Assembly: GCA_011051815.1 (NCBI GenBank)
Contig: DRKK01000062.1
Coordinates: forward strand, 1-5,097
DNA: 5,097 nucleotides
Origin: Sphingomonadales bacterium
Lineage (GTDB): Bacteria > Pseudomonadota > Alphaproteobacteria > Sphingomonadales > Emcibacteraceae
Reading direction: 5' to 3'
Part shown: piece after piece, positions 1 to 5,097 of the stretch
Numbering within the stretch: the first letter of the stretch is position 1
How the letters are laid out: every line of letters begins with the position of its first letter
The notes under the pieces: model-generated
The model's database searches: none
The model's input: the letters and a program-made list of their open reading frames with translations, nothing else
Told to the model about the DNA's origin: nothing
Translations under genes and position numbers: made by a program

Positions 1-444
1 TGTTTGACCTGTTTTGTCATGGGCACCAGTGATCTGGTCAAGGATTTACATGCCCATCATACAGAAATGCGCCTGCCGGTGGTGACCAGTCTGGGCCTAT
101 GCCTGCTGGCGGCGCGGGCGGAGAATATTGATATATTGGACGGGGTTTATCTGGACCTGAATGATGAGGCGGGGTATCGGGCCAGCTGCCAGCAGGGGCT
201 GGAATTTGGCTTTGACGGCAAAACACTGATCCATCCCAAACAGCTGGCCGGGGCCAATGAGGTTTTTGGCCCAAGCGCCGATGAGCTGAATTTTTCCCGG
301 CGGATAATTGAGGCTTTTGGGGAGGCCGAAGCGGCGGGTCAGGGTGTGGTCTTGTTGGACGGCAAGCTGATTGAAAATCTCCATGTGGAAAATGCCCGCC
401 GTCTGGTTACCCTGGCGGATGCCATTACAAAGCTGGAGGGATGA
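1..444 (+). CDS. CitE/HpcH-family CoA-ester lyase/thioesterase (Mcl2-like), C-terminal part
   Basis: The reading frame is open from base 1, so this is the 3' part of a longer gene; roughly 147 of about 280-290 family residues are visible, and the N-terminal half of the TIM barrel with most of the Mg/CoA-binding residues is missing. Visible family landmarks are MGTSDL (bases 19-36), the LDGVYLDLNDE stretch (136-168), and GFDGKTLIHPKQ (208-243), the strongly conserved C-terminal CitE/malyl-CoA lyase signature. A helical lid segment with DGKLIENLH follows (about 358-384). From remembered sequences, the wording is closer to Rhodobacter Mcl2, an (S)-malyl-CoA thioesterase, than to the Mcl1 lyase, which lacks the FDGKTLIHP phrasing. 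Family enzymes cleave or hydrolyse malyl-, beta-methylmalyl- or citramalyl-CoA. The stop TGA touches the mch start, implying coupled translation and a shared pathway. Family assignment is secure; the choice between thioesterase and lyase, and the substrate, is inference. The TTG at base 4 is not the real start. Confidence 0.9.
   Translation, partial: CLTCFVMGTSDLVKDLHAHHTEMRLPVVTSLGLCLLAARAENIDILDGVYLDLNDEAGYRASCQQGLEFGFDGKTLIHPKQLAGANEVFGPSADELNFSRRIIEAFGEAEAAGQGVVLLDGKLIENLHVENARRLVTLADAITKLEG
435..440 (+). promoter_or_regulatory. Ribosome binding site of mch, inside the upstream gene's last codons
   Basis: GGAGGG lies 4 bases before the ATG at 445 and is embedded in the final sense codons of the upstream lyase gene, whose TGA (442-444) immediately precedes the ATG. 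This supports 445 as the mch start and suggests translational coupling by the terminating ribosome. The spacing is slightly short but usable. Confidence 0.7.
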
Positions 445-1506
445 ATGAGTAAGAAAAATGACGGTAATTATTTTGAGGATTTCACTCTCGGTCAGGTGAT
501 CACCCATGCCACCCCGCGCACGGTGACGGTGGGGGATGTGAGCCTCTATTCAGCCCTGTATGGCATGCGCTTTGCCTTGCAATCTTCCGATGAATTTGCC
601 CGTGCGTCTGGCCTGCCGCGCGCGCCAGTGGATGATATGCTGACCTTTCATATTGTTTTTGGCAAGACGGTGCCGGATATTTCCATTAACGCGGTGGCCA
701 ATCTGGGCTATGCGGATTGCAGGTTTCTGCGCCCGGTCTATGCCGGCGATACCCTGAGCGCGACCAGCAAGGTCATCGGCCTGAAAGAAAATTCCAATGG
801 CCGGACGGGTAATGTTTACGTGCGCACCAGCGGCGTTAACCAGCGGGGCGAGGATGTTCTGGATTATGTGCGCTGGGTCATGGTTAACAAGCGGGATAGC
901 GCAAGCCCGGCCCCGGAAATGGTCATTCCCGATTTGCCCGCTGTCGTTGCGCCAGAGAATCTGACGGTTCCGGAGGGGCTGAATTATAAGGATTATGACG
1001 CCCGCCATGCCGGGTCAGCTTATTATTGGGAAGATTATGACATCGGCGAAAAGATCAGCCATGTGGACGGCATGACGGTGGAGGCCGCCGATCATATGCT
1101 GGCCACACGACTCTATCAGAATACGGCCAAGGTTCATTTCAACCTTCATGCCATGAAGGATGGGGGTCTGGGGGAGCGCATTGTGTACGGCGGTCATGTG
1201 ATTTCACTGGTCCGCGCTTTGAGCTTTAACGGCCTTGGCAATGGTCAGACTATTTTGGCCATCAATGGCGGCCGCCATGTGAATCCCTGTATCGCGGGGG
1301 ATACGGTCTATGGCTGGTCGGAAGTGCTGGACAAGGCGGAAATTGCGGGCCGTGATGATCTGGCGGCACTGCGGTGCAGGTTGGTGGCGCTCAAGGACAA
1401 GACGCCTGAGGGTTTTCCCTGTATAATGGATGACGGAAAGTATGATCCGGCGGTTTTGCTGGACCTTGATCTGTGGCTGCTTATGCCGAAAAGGACGCAG
1501 GACTAA
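445..1506 (+). CDS. mch: Mesaconyl-CoA hydratase (beta-methylmalyl-CoA dehydratase), MaoC family
   Basis: This 353-residue protein matches the Mch family along its whole length as recalled from the Rhodobacter enzyme (about 343 residues). Shared landmarks include NYFEDFTLGQ near the N terminus, HATPRT (residues 21-26), HIVFGKTVPDIS, AGDTLSATSKVIGL (from residue 100), VRWVMVNKRD, and LYQNTAKVHFNLH (223-235) followed by VYGGHVIS (247-254). Mch reversibly hydrates mesaconyl-C1-CoA to beta-methylmalyl-CoA in the cytoplasmic ethylmalonyl-CoA pathway and related glyoxylate or propionate routes. The protein is a double hotdog. The two halves echo each other: FEDFTLGQVITH (10-21) with WEDYDIGEKISH (195-206), and AGDT (100-103) with AGDT (284-287). 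The classical D-x-N-P-x-H hydratase-2 motif is not present in standard form; the H-F-N-L-H segment (231-235) sits where it would be. It follows a Mcl2-like gene with no gap, which fits acting on the same CoA thioesters. A more generic MaoC dehydratase role is the alternative. Confidence 0.88.
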   Translation: MSKKNDGNYFEDFTLGQVITHATPRTVTVGDVSLYSALYGMRFALQSSDEFARASGLPRAPVDDMLTFHIVFGKTVPDISINAVANLGYADCRFLRPVYAGDTLSATSKVIGLKENSNGRTGNVYVRTSGVNQRGEDVLDYVRWVMVNKRDSASPAPEMVIPDLPAVVAPENLTVPEGLNYKDYDARHAGSAYYWEDYDIGEKISHVDGMTVEAADHMLATRLYQNTAKVHFNLHAMKDGGLGERIVYGGHVISLVRALSFNGLGNGQTILAINGGRHVNPCIAGDTVYGWSEVLDKAEIAGRDDLAALRCRLVALKDKTPEGFPCIMDDGKYDPAVLLDLDLWLLMPKRTQD

Positions 1507-1571
1507 ATTTTTTCAATCTATTCCTTGCCCTGTGGCCACAATCGTTTTAAGGATAACTATATATTGGGTCT

Positions 1572-1592
1572 GCGTAAAAATACTTTTTACGC
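1572..1592. repeat. Perfect inverted repeat (9-base arms, 3-base spacer) upstream of sdhC
   Basis: The left arm GCGTAAAAA (1572-1580) and the right arm TTTTTACGC (1584-1592) are exact reverse complements around the spacer TAC. The bases flanking the arms do not pair, so the element is bounded. It ends 24 bases before the sdhC ATG and 11 bases before its Shine-Dalgarno. It could be the operator of a dimeric repressor controlling the sdh operon, or a hairpin in the sdh leader RNA next to the ribosome site. It is not a typical intrinsic terminator because no T-run follows the right arm. No known regulator's consensus was recognised. Confidence 0.75.
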
Positions 1593-1603
1593 CGTTATAT
1601 GAA

Positions 1604-1608
1604 GAGGG
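1604..1608 (+). promoter_or_regulatory. Ribosome binding site deciding the sdhC start
   Basis: GAGGG sits 8 bases before the ATG at 1617, ideal spacing. An in-frame ATG at 1599 would place this site inside the coding region and add six residues (MKRELS) not expected in SdhC, so 1617 is preferred. Confidence 0.75.
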
Positions 1609-1616
1609 AACTGAGT

Positions 1617-2003
1617 ATGGCAACCACAAAGCGGCCTACCTCGCCGCATCTCCAGATATATAAATGGGGTCCGCATATGGCCCTGTCCATTTTGCACCGG
1701 GCATCGGGTGTGGCCCTTGGCGCGGGAACATTGTTTCTGGCCTGGTGGCTGATCGCATTGGCGTCGGGGCCGGAGGCTTATGATCAGTTTCTGACCTTTA
1801 TGGGCAGTATCGTTGGCAAGATTTTTCTGTTGGGCTTTACCCTGTCGCTGATGTTGCATCTCTGTAACGGGGTGCGGCATTTATTCTGGGATATGGGCAT
1901 GGGCTTTGAGGTTGAAACCACGGCCCGGACCAACATGCTGGTGTTTCTGGGGGCGGCTGTGCTCACGGCCCTGTCCTGGGTCATTGGCTACGGTTTGATA
2001 TAG
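1617..2003 (+). CDS. sdhC: Succinate dehydrogenase cytochrome b556 subunit SdhC
   Basis: SdhC is one of the two membrane anchors of complex II; it helps hold heme b and forms the ubiquinone site in the inner membrane. The 128-residue product has the normal family length. The N terminus carries the typical RPTSPHLQIYKW motif (6-17). SILHRASG (24-31) follows, with Ser24 and Arg28 corresponding to the E. coli quinone-site residues Ser27 and Arg31. Three membrane helices are apparent at about 21-48, 61-85 and 107-127. His81 in LHLCNGVRH is the expected axial heme ligand (E. coli His84), and the GVRHLFWD stretch is conserved. The start at 1617 is chosen over the in-frame ATG at 1599 because of the Shine-Dalgarno at 1604-1608 and the family N terminus. 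It is first in the sdhCDAB order, and the TAG stop overlaps the start of the sdhD ribosome site. Confidence 0.97.
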   Translation: MATTKRPTSPHLQIYKWGPHMALSILHRASGVALGAGTLFLAWWLIALASGPEAYDQFLTFMGSIVGKIFLLGFTLSLMLHLCNGVRHLFWDMGMGFEVETTARTNMLVFLGAAVLTALSWVIGYGLI

Positions 2004-2009
2004 GGAGGA
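2002..2009 (+). promoter_or_regulatory. Ribosome binding site of sdhD overlapping the sdhC stop
   Basis: AGGGAGGA begins within the sdhC TAG codon. Its GGAGG core (2004-2008) is 8 bases before the ATG at 2017, which favours that ATG over the second in-frame ATG at 2023. Overlap with the upstream stop suggests coupled translation of the two membrane anchors. Confidence 0.7.
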
Positions 2010-2016
2010 TCAAGAT

Positions 2017-2391
2017 ATGGATATGAACACCCCGATCAGTAAAGTACGTGGTCTTGGTTCCGCCCGTAGCGGCACCGAGGAATGGTGGATACAAAAGATC
2101 GCGGCGGTGGCTTTGATCCCACTGACCATCTGGTTTGTGGCCTCCATCGTGCAGATGACCCATGCGGATTATTTCACCGTCCGGGCGTGGCTGGCGTCCC
2201 CGGTTTCGGCTATTCTGTTGCTGCTTTATATTGTCATTGGCCTGTATCACCTGCGCCTTGGTTTGCAGGCGGTGGTCGAGGATTATGTTCACGGCGGCGG
2301 CATGAAGGTCTTTTGCCAGTTCTCCATCCTGTTTGGTTGTACCGTGATTGCGGTGGCATCCATTTTCTCCGTTCTTAAAATTGCATTGTAA
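2017..2391 (+). CDS. sdhD: Succinate dehydrogenase hydrophobic membrane anchor subunit SdhD
   Basis: SdhD pairs with SdhC to anchor the catalytic SdhAB dimer in the inner membrane and completes the heme b and quinone sites. The product has 124 residues, normal for the family. The N terminus shows the alphaproteobacterial [16 protein letters not shown] pattern (12-27). Three hydrophobic helices lie at about 28-48, 62-86 and 98-121. His78 in LYHLRLGLQ aligns with the second axial heme ligand (E. coli His71). Asp89-Tyr90 in VVEDYVH aligns with the quinone-site Asp82-Tyr83 of E. coli. It begins 13 bases after sdhC and stops 11 bases before sdhA. The ATG at 2017 has the better-spaced ribosome site; starting at 2023 would remove only two residues. 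Confidence 0.96.
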   Translation: MDMNTPISKVRGLGSARSGTEEWWIQKIAAVALIPLTIWFVASIVQMTHADYFTVRAWLASPVSAILLLLYIVIGLYHLRLGLQAVVEDYVHGGGMKVFCQFSILFGCTVIAVASIFSVLKIAL

Positions 2392-2402
2392 GGCATATAC
2401 AG

Positions 2403-4190
2403 ATGAGCAAGACATATGAATTAATTGATCACGTCTATGATGCCATTGTGATTGGCGCTGGCGGCGCGGGCCTGCGGGCGGCCATGGGTATTGCGGAAAG
2501 CGGCCTGAAAACAGCCTGTATATCCAAAGTCTTCCCCACCCGCTCCCATACGGTTGCGGCCCAGGGCGGCATCGCGGCATCGCTGGGCAATATGGGGCCG
2601 GATAAATGGCAGTGGCATATGTATGACACGGTCAAGGGCTCTGACTGGCTCGGCGATCAGGATGCTATCGAATATATGGTACGTCAGGCCCCGGAAGCGG
2701 TCTATGAACTGGAACATTTCGGCGTGCCTTTTTCCCGTACCGAAGACGGCAAGATTTATCAGCGGCCCTTTGGTGGCATGACCACCGAATTTGGCGAGGG
2801 CGACCCGGCCCAGCGCACCTGTGCCGCCGCCGACCGTACCGGCCACGCCATGCTTCATTCGCTTTATCAGCAATCCCTGAAATATGACACGGATTTTTAT
2901 GTGGAGTTTTTCGCCATTGACCTGATCATGGTGGACGGTGAATGTCGGGGTGTGATTTGCCTTGATATGAATACGGGCAAGCTGCACCGGTTCCGGTCCC
3001 ATATGACGGTTCTGGCCACGGGCGGTTATAACCGCACTTACTTCTCGGCCACCTCCGCCCATACCTGCACCGGTGACGGCGGCGGTATGGTTCAGCGGGC
3101 CGGCCTGCCGTTGCAGGATCTTGAATTTGTCCAATTCCATCCCACCGGCGTTTACGGCGCGGGGGTATTGATTACCGAAGGCGCGCGCGGCGAAGGCGGC
3201 TATCTGGTTAATTCAGAGGGCGAACGCTTTATGGAACGCTATGCGCCGTCTGCAAAAGACCTTGCCTCCCGCGATGTCGTCAGCCGGGCCATGTCTGTGG
3301 AGATCAGCGAAGGCCGCGGTGTCGGCGAGCATAAGGATCATATCTTCCTGCATCTGGACCATCTGTCACCTGAAATTCTGGCGGAACGTCTGCCGGGTAT
3401 TTCGGAATCAGCGCGTATCTTTGCCGGGGTTGATGTGAATAAGCAACCCATCCCCGTGGTGCCAACGGCTCATTATAATATGGGCGGTATTCCGTGCAAT
3501 TATCACGGCGAAGTCCTGAATCCTACGGCGGAGGATCCGGACCGGGTCGTAGCCGGCCTGATGGCGGTGGGTGAAGCGGCCTGTGTGTCCGTGCATGGCG
3601 CTAATCGTCTTGGCTCCAACAGCCTGATTGATCTCGTGGTCTTTGGCCGTGCGGCGGCCCACCGGGTGGCCGATGTGGTCAAACCAATGACTGCTCATAT
3701 GGCTCTGCCCGATGATCATGCTGATCTGGCCCTTTCCCGGCTGGAGAAATACCGGACCGCAGATGGCAATACGTCAACCGCCGTCATCCGTGACAAGATG
3801 CAGCGCATGATGCAGGGCCATTGCGCCGTTTTCCGTCAGCAGGATGTTCTGGATGAGGGTGTTGCGGGCATTGATGAAATTTACGCCATGCTCGATGATG
3901 TGAAAACTACCGATCGGTCATTGGTCTGGAACAGTGACCTGATTGAGACATTGGAGCTTGAAAATCTTTTGATGCATGCGGTGACCACCATGCATTGTGC
4001 GGCCAATCGGCATGAAAGCCGGGGCGCCCACGCGCGCGAAGATTATCCGGATCGCAATGATGATGAATGGATGAAACACACTGCCGCCTGGCTGGAGAAT
4101 GGTAAAATCCGCATCGAATATCGGCCGGTACATGACTATACGCTGACCGATGAAATTGATTATATCAAACCTAAAGCCCGGGTTTATTAG
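2403..4190 (+). CDS. sdhA: Succinate dehydrogenase flavoprotein subunit SdhA
   Basis: SdhA is the catalytic subunit of complex II, oxidising succinate to fumarate on the cytoplasmic face and passing electrons from covalent FAD to SdhB. The 595 residues are full length. The FAD-binding Rossmann motif GAGGAG is at 18-23. His49 in [10 protein letters not shown] is the histidine that carries covalent FAD (E. coli His45). Active-site residues are in place: His246 in FHPTG, Arg290 in ASRDVVSR, His357 in PTAHYNMGG and Arg402 in [10 protein letters not shown], matching E. coli His242, Arg286, His354 and Arg399. The C terminus has the [14 protein letters not shown] motif and ends in KARVY, in mitochondrial/alphaproteobacterial style. 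The ribosome site is weak, TAAGG (2389-2393) overlapping the sdhD stop 9 bases before the ATG, so coupling to sdhD translation is likely. The flavinylation factor SdhE is not in the window. No frameshift or missing key residue is seen. Confidence 0.99.
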   Translation: MSKTYELIDHVYDAIVIGAGGAGLRAAMGIAESGLKTACISKVFPTRSHTVAAQGGIAASLGNMGPDKWQWHMYDTVKGSDWLGDQDAIEYMVRQAPEAVYELEHFGVPFSRTEDGKIYQRPFGGMTTEFGEGDPAQRTCAAADRTGHAMLHSLYQQSLKYDTDFYVEFFAIDLIMVDGECRGVICLDMNTGKLHRFRSHMTVLATGGYNRTYFSATSAHTCTGDGGGMVQRAGLPLQDLEFVQFHPTGVYGAGVLITEGARGEGGYLVNSEGERFMERYAPSAKDLASRDVVSRAMSVEISEGRGVGEHKDHIFLHLDHLSPEILAERLPGISESARIFAGVDVNKQPIPVVPTAHYNMGGIPCNYHGEVLNPTAEDPDRVVAGLMAVGEAACVSVHGANRLGSNSLIDLVVFGRAAAHRVADVVKPMTAHMALPDDHADLALSRLEKYRTADGNTSTAVIRDKMQRMMQGHCAVFRQQDVLDEGVAGIDEIYAMLDDVKTTDRSLVWNSDLIETLELENLLMHAVTTMHCAANRHESRGAHAREDYPDRNDDEWMKHTAAWLENGKIRIEYRPVHDYTLTDEIDYIKPKARVY

Positions 4191-4202
4191 AACAGATTTA
4201 TT

Positions 4203-4208
4203 AAGGGA
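4203..4208 (+). promoter_or_regulatory. Ribosome binding site of sdhB
   Basis: AAGGGA lies in the 26-base gap after sdhA, 8 bases before the sdhB ATG at 4217. It supports that start; no other in-frame ATG nearby is better placed. Confidence 0.6.
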
Positions 4209-4216
4209 CACCAGAC

Positions 4217-4999
4217 ATGGCTGAATTCAGACTTCCCGCAAATTCCAAGGTGAAAAAGGGAAAATATTTCAAAGCGGCGGACGGGGTAACCAATGTCCGC
4301 AAGTTTAATATCTATCGCTGGAATGAGGACGACGGAGAAAACCCGCGCGTTGACACCTATGAGGTGGATATGGACAAATGCGGTCCCATGGTGCTGGATG
4401 GGCTGATCAAGATCAAGAATGAGATTGACCCGACCCTGACCTTTCGCCGCTCCTGCCGTGAGGGGGTTTGCGGCTCCTGCGCCATGAATGTGGCGGGCAC
4501 CAATACGCTGGCCTGCACAAAGGCCAATGATGAGATAAAGGGCGACATCAATATCTATCCTCTGCCTCATATGGAGGTGGTGAAAGACCTGGTCACCGAC
4601 CTGACCCATTTCTATGCCCAATATTCGTCCATCAAGCCCTGGATGCAGACCGTCAGCCCGACTCCCAGCGGGGCTGAGCGCCTGCAAAGCCCGGAAGACC
4701 GGGCCAAGCTGGACGGCCTGTATGAATGTGTGCTGTGCGCCAGCTGTTCCACAAGCTGTCCCAGCTATTGGTGGAACAGTGATAAATATCTCGGCCCTGC
4801 GGTGCTGTTGCAAGCCTATCGCTGGTTGATTGACAGCCGGGACGAGGCCACGGGGGAGCGTTTGGATGATCTGGAAGATCCGTTCCGGCTTTATCGTTGC
4901 CACACGATCATGAATTGCACCAACACCTGCCCCAAGGGCTTGAACCCGGCCAAGGCCATTGCCGAAATCAAAAAGATGATGGTTGAACGTCAGGGGTAA
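4217..4999 (+). CDS. sdhB: Succinate dehydrogenase iron-sulfur subunit SdhB
   Basis: SdhB relays electrons from SdhA-bound FAD through three Fe-S clusters to quinone. The product has 260 residues, like alphaproteobacterial and mitochondrial homologs and longer than the E. coli protein because of an N-terminal extension. An N-terminal ferredoxin domain binds [2Fe-2S] through Cys80, Cys85, Cys88 and Cys100 ([10 protein letters not shown]). The third ligand is Cys, where E. coli has Asp. The C-terminal domain carries [12 protein letters not shown], with Cys171, Cys174, Cys177 and distal Cys238 for [4Fe-4S], and Cys181, Cys228 and Cys234 for [3Fe-4S]. Quinone-site residues Pro182, Trp186 and His229 correspond to E. 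coli Pro160, Trp164 and His207. All ligands are present, so a working electron chain is predicted. It is the last recognised gene of the operon. Confidence 0.99.
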   Translation: MAEFRLPANSKVKKGKYFKAADGVTNVRKFNIYRWNEDDGENPRVDTYEVDMDKCGPMVLDGLIKIKNEIDPTLTFRRSCREGVCGSCAMNVAGTNTLACTKANDEIKGDINIYPLPHMEVVKDLVTDLTHFYAQYSSIKPWMQTVSPTPSGAERLQSPEDRAKLDGLYECVLCASCSTSCPSYWWNSDKYLGPAVLLQAYRWLIDSRDEATGERLDDLEDPFRLYRCHTIMNCTNTCPKGLNPAKAIAEIKKMMVERQG

Positions 5000-5097
5000 C
5001 AGGGCAGGCGACTGGTTGAAAAAGGGGTGATGTGTGGTGGCCCTCTCAGGGTGGAATCATATATTTCTCCCCGATGATATTTATGCATTGGAGGGAA
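5000..5097 (+). other. Region downstream of sdhB, no gene recognised
   Basis: These 98 bases contain no convincing coding region. A small stem, CCCT-CTC-AGGG (5041-5051), is too short and lacks a following T-run, so no intrinsic terminator can be called. GGAGGG at 5090-5095 looks like a Shine-Dalgarno for a gene starting just beyond the window, possibly a continuation of the operon. Confidence 0.4.

Larger units (their letters stand above)
1507..1616 (+). promoter_or_regulatory. Intergenic region ahead of sdhC, probable sdh promoter region
   Basis: This 110-base gap is the only sizeable one between genes in the window and separates the mcl-like/mch pair from sdhCDAB, so it is the natural place for an sdh promoter. 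It is clearly more AT-rich than the flanking genes. CTTGCC at 1524-1529 resembles an alphaproteobacterial -35 element, but the hexamer at proper spacing (TAAGGA, 1548-1553) is a poor -10. TATATT (1560-1565) is a better -10 but lacks a matching -35. No start point can be fixed. Two palindromes lie here (1531-1540 and 1572-1592). A T6 run (1508-1513) follows the mch stop without a convincing stem before it, so read-through from mch into sdh remains possible. Confidence 0.4.

Noticed and set aside
1477..1513. Possible intrinsic terminator after mch (CTGC...GCAG followed by T6)
   Set aside because: Only four contiguous pairs form, the inner loop is asymmetric, and the T-run begins several bases after the stem, so a terminator cannot be supported.
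1599..1616. In-frame upstream ATG for sdhC at 1599
   Set aside because: The Shine-Dalgarno at 1604-1608 would lie inside the coding region, and the extra MKRELS residues do not fit the SdhC N terminus; 1617 is the better start.
1430..1663. Plus-strand open frame bridging the mch end, the gap and the sdhC start
   Set aside because: It overlaps two well-supported genes in another frame, and its product has no recognisable features.
2421..3140. Long minus-strand open frame opposite sdhA
   Set aside because: It is the mirror of a fully conserved SdhA coding region, with no recognisable product or ribosome site of its own.
4187..4903. Long minus-strand open frame opposite sdhB
   Set aside because: It is a codon-bias shadow: the + strand encodes a complete SdhB with every Fe-S ligand, and the antisense product shows no recognisable family.
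5041..5051. Small stem CCCT-CTC-AGGG after sdhB as a terminator
   Set aside because: A four-pair stem with no following T-run is weak and common by chance.
5030..5077. Short open frame starting ATGTGTGGTGG downstream of sdhB
   Set aside because: It has only 15 codons before the stop, and the G-run ahead of it is too close to act as a ribosome site; no support for a real peptide.

Overview
The window reads as one co-oriented block of chromosomal central-carbon and respiratory genes, all on the + strand, from an alphaproteobacterium. The assignment rests on the style of the SdhC, SdhD, SdhA and SdhB proteins, which resemble alphaproteobacterial and mitochondrial complex II, on the gene order sdhC-sdhD-sdhA-sdhB, and on the ethylmalonyl-CoA-pathway-type genes just upstream. 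Genus cannot be fixed from the sequence. No mobile element, CRISPR array, tRNA or rRNA is visible, and base composition looks even throughout.

Layout: 1-444 is the C-terminal part of a CitE/HpcH-family CoA-ester lyase or thioesterase resembling Mcl2; its start lies outside the window. Its stop codon directly abuts the start of a mesaconyl-CoA hydratase (Mch, a double-hotdog MaoC-family protein, 445-1506). A 110-base gap follows (1507-1616). It holds a perfect inverted repeat with 9-base arms, a smaller 10-base palindrome and AT-rich promoter-like sequence. The succinate dehydrogenase operon then runs sdhC (1617-2003), sdhD (2017-2391), sdhA (2403-4190) and sdhB (4217-4999), with gaps of 13, 11 and 26 bases. 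The last 98 bases hold no convincing gene and end in a Shine-Dalgarno-like GGAGGG that may belong to the next gene.

How the genes fit together: by family knowledge, Mch interconverts mesaconyl-CoA and beta-methylmalyl-CoA, and Mcl-type enzymes cleave or hydrolyse malyl-CoA-type thioesters. The resulting C2 and C3 units feed the TCA cycle as glyoxylate/malate and as propionyl-CoA, which becomes succinyl-CoA and succinate. SdhCDAB oxidises succinate to fumarate and reduces membrane quinone. All catalytic, FAD-, heme-, Fe-S- and quinone-site residues checked in the SDH subunits are present, so the complex is predicted to be functional. The SDH operon itself is ordinary. The points worth a second look are the palindrome ahead of sdhC and the linkage of the malyl/mesaconyl-CoA gene pair to SDH.
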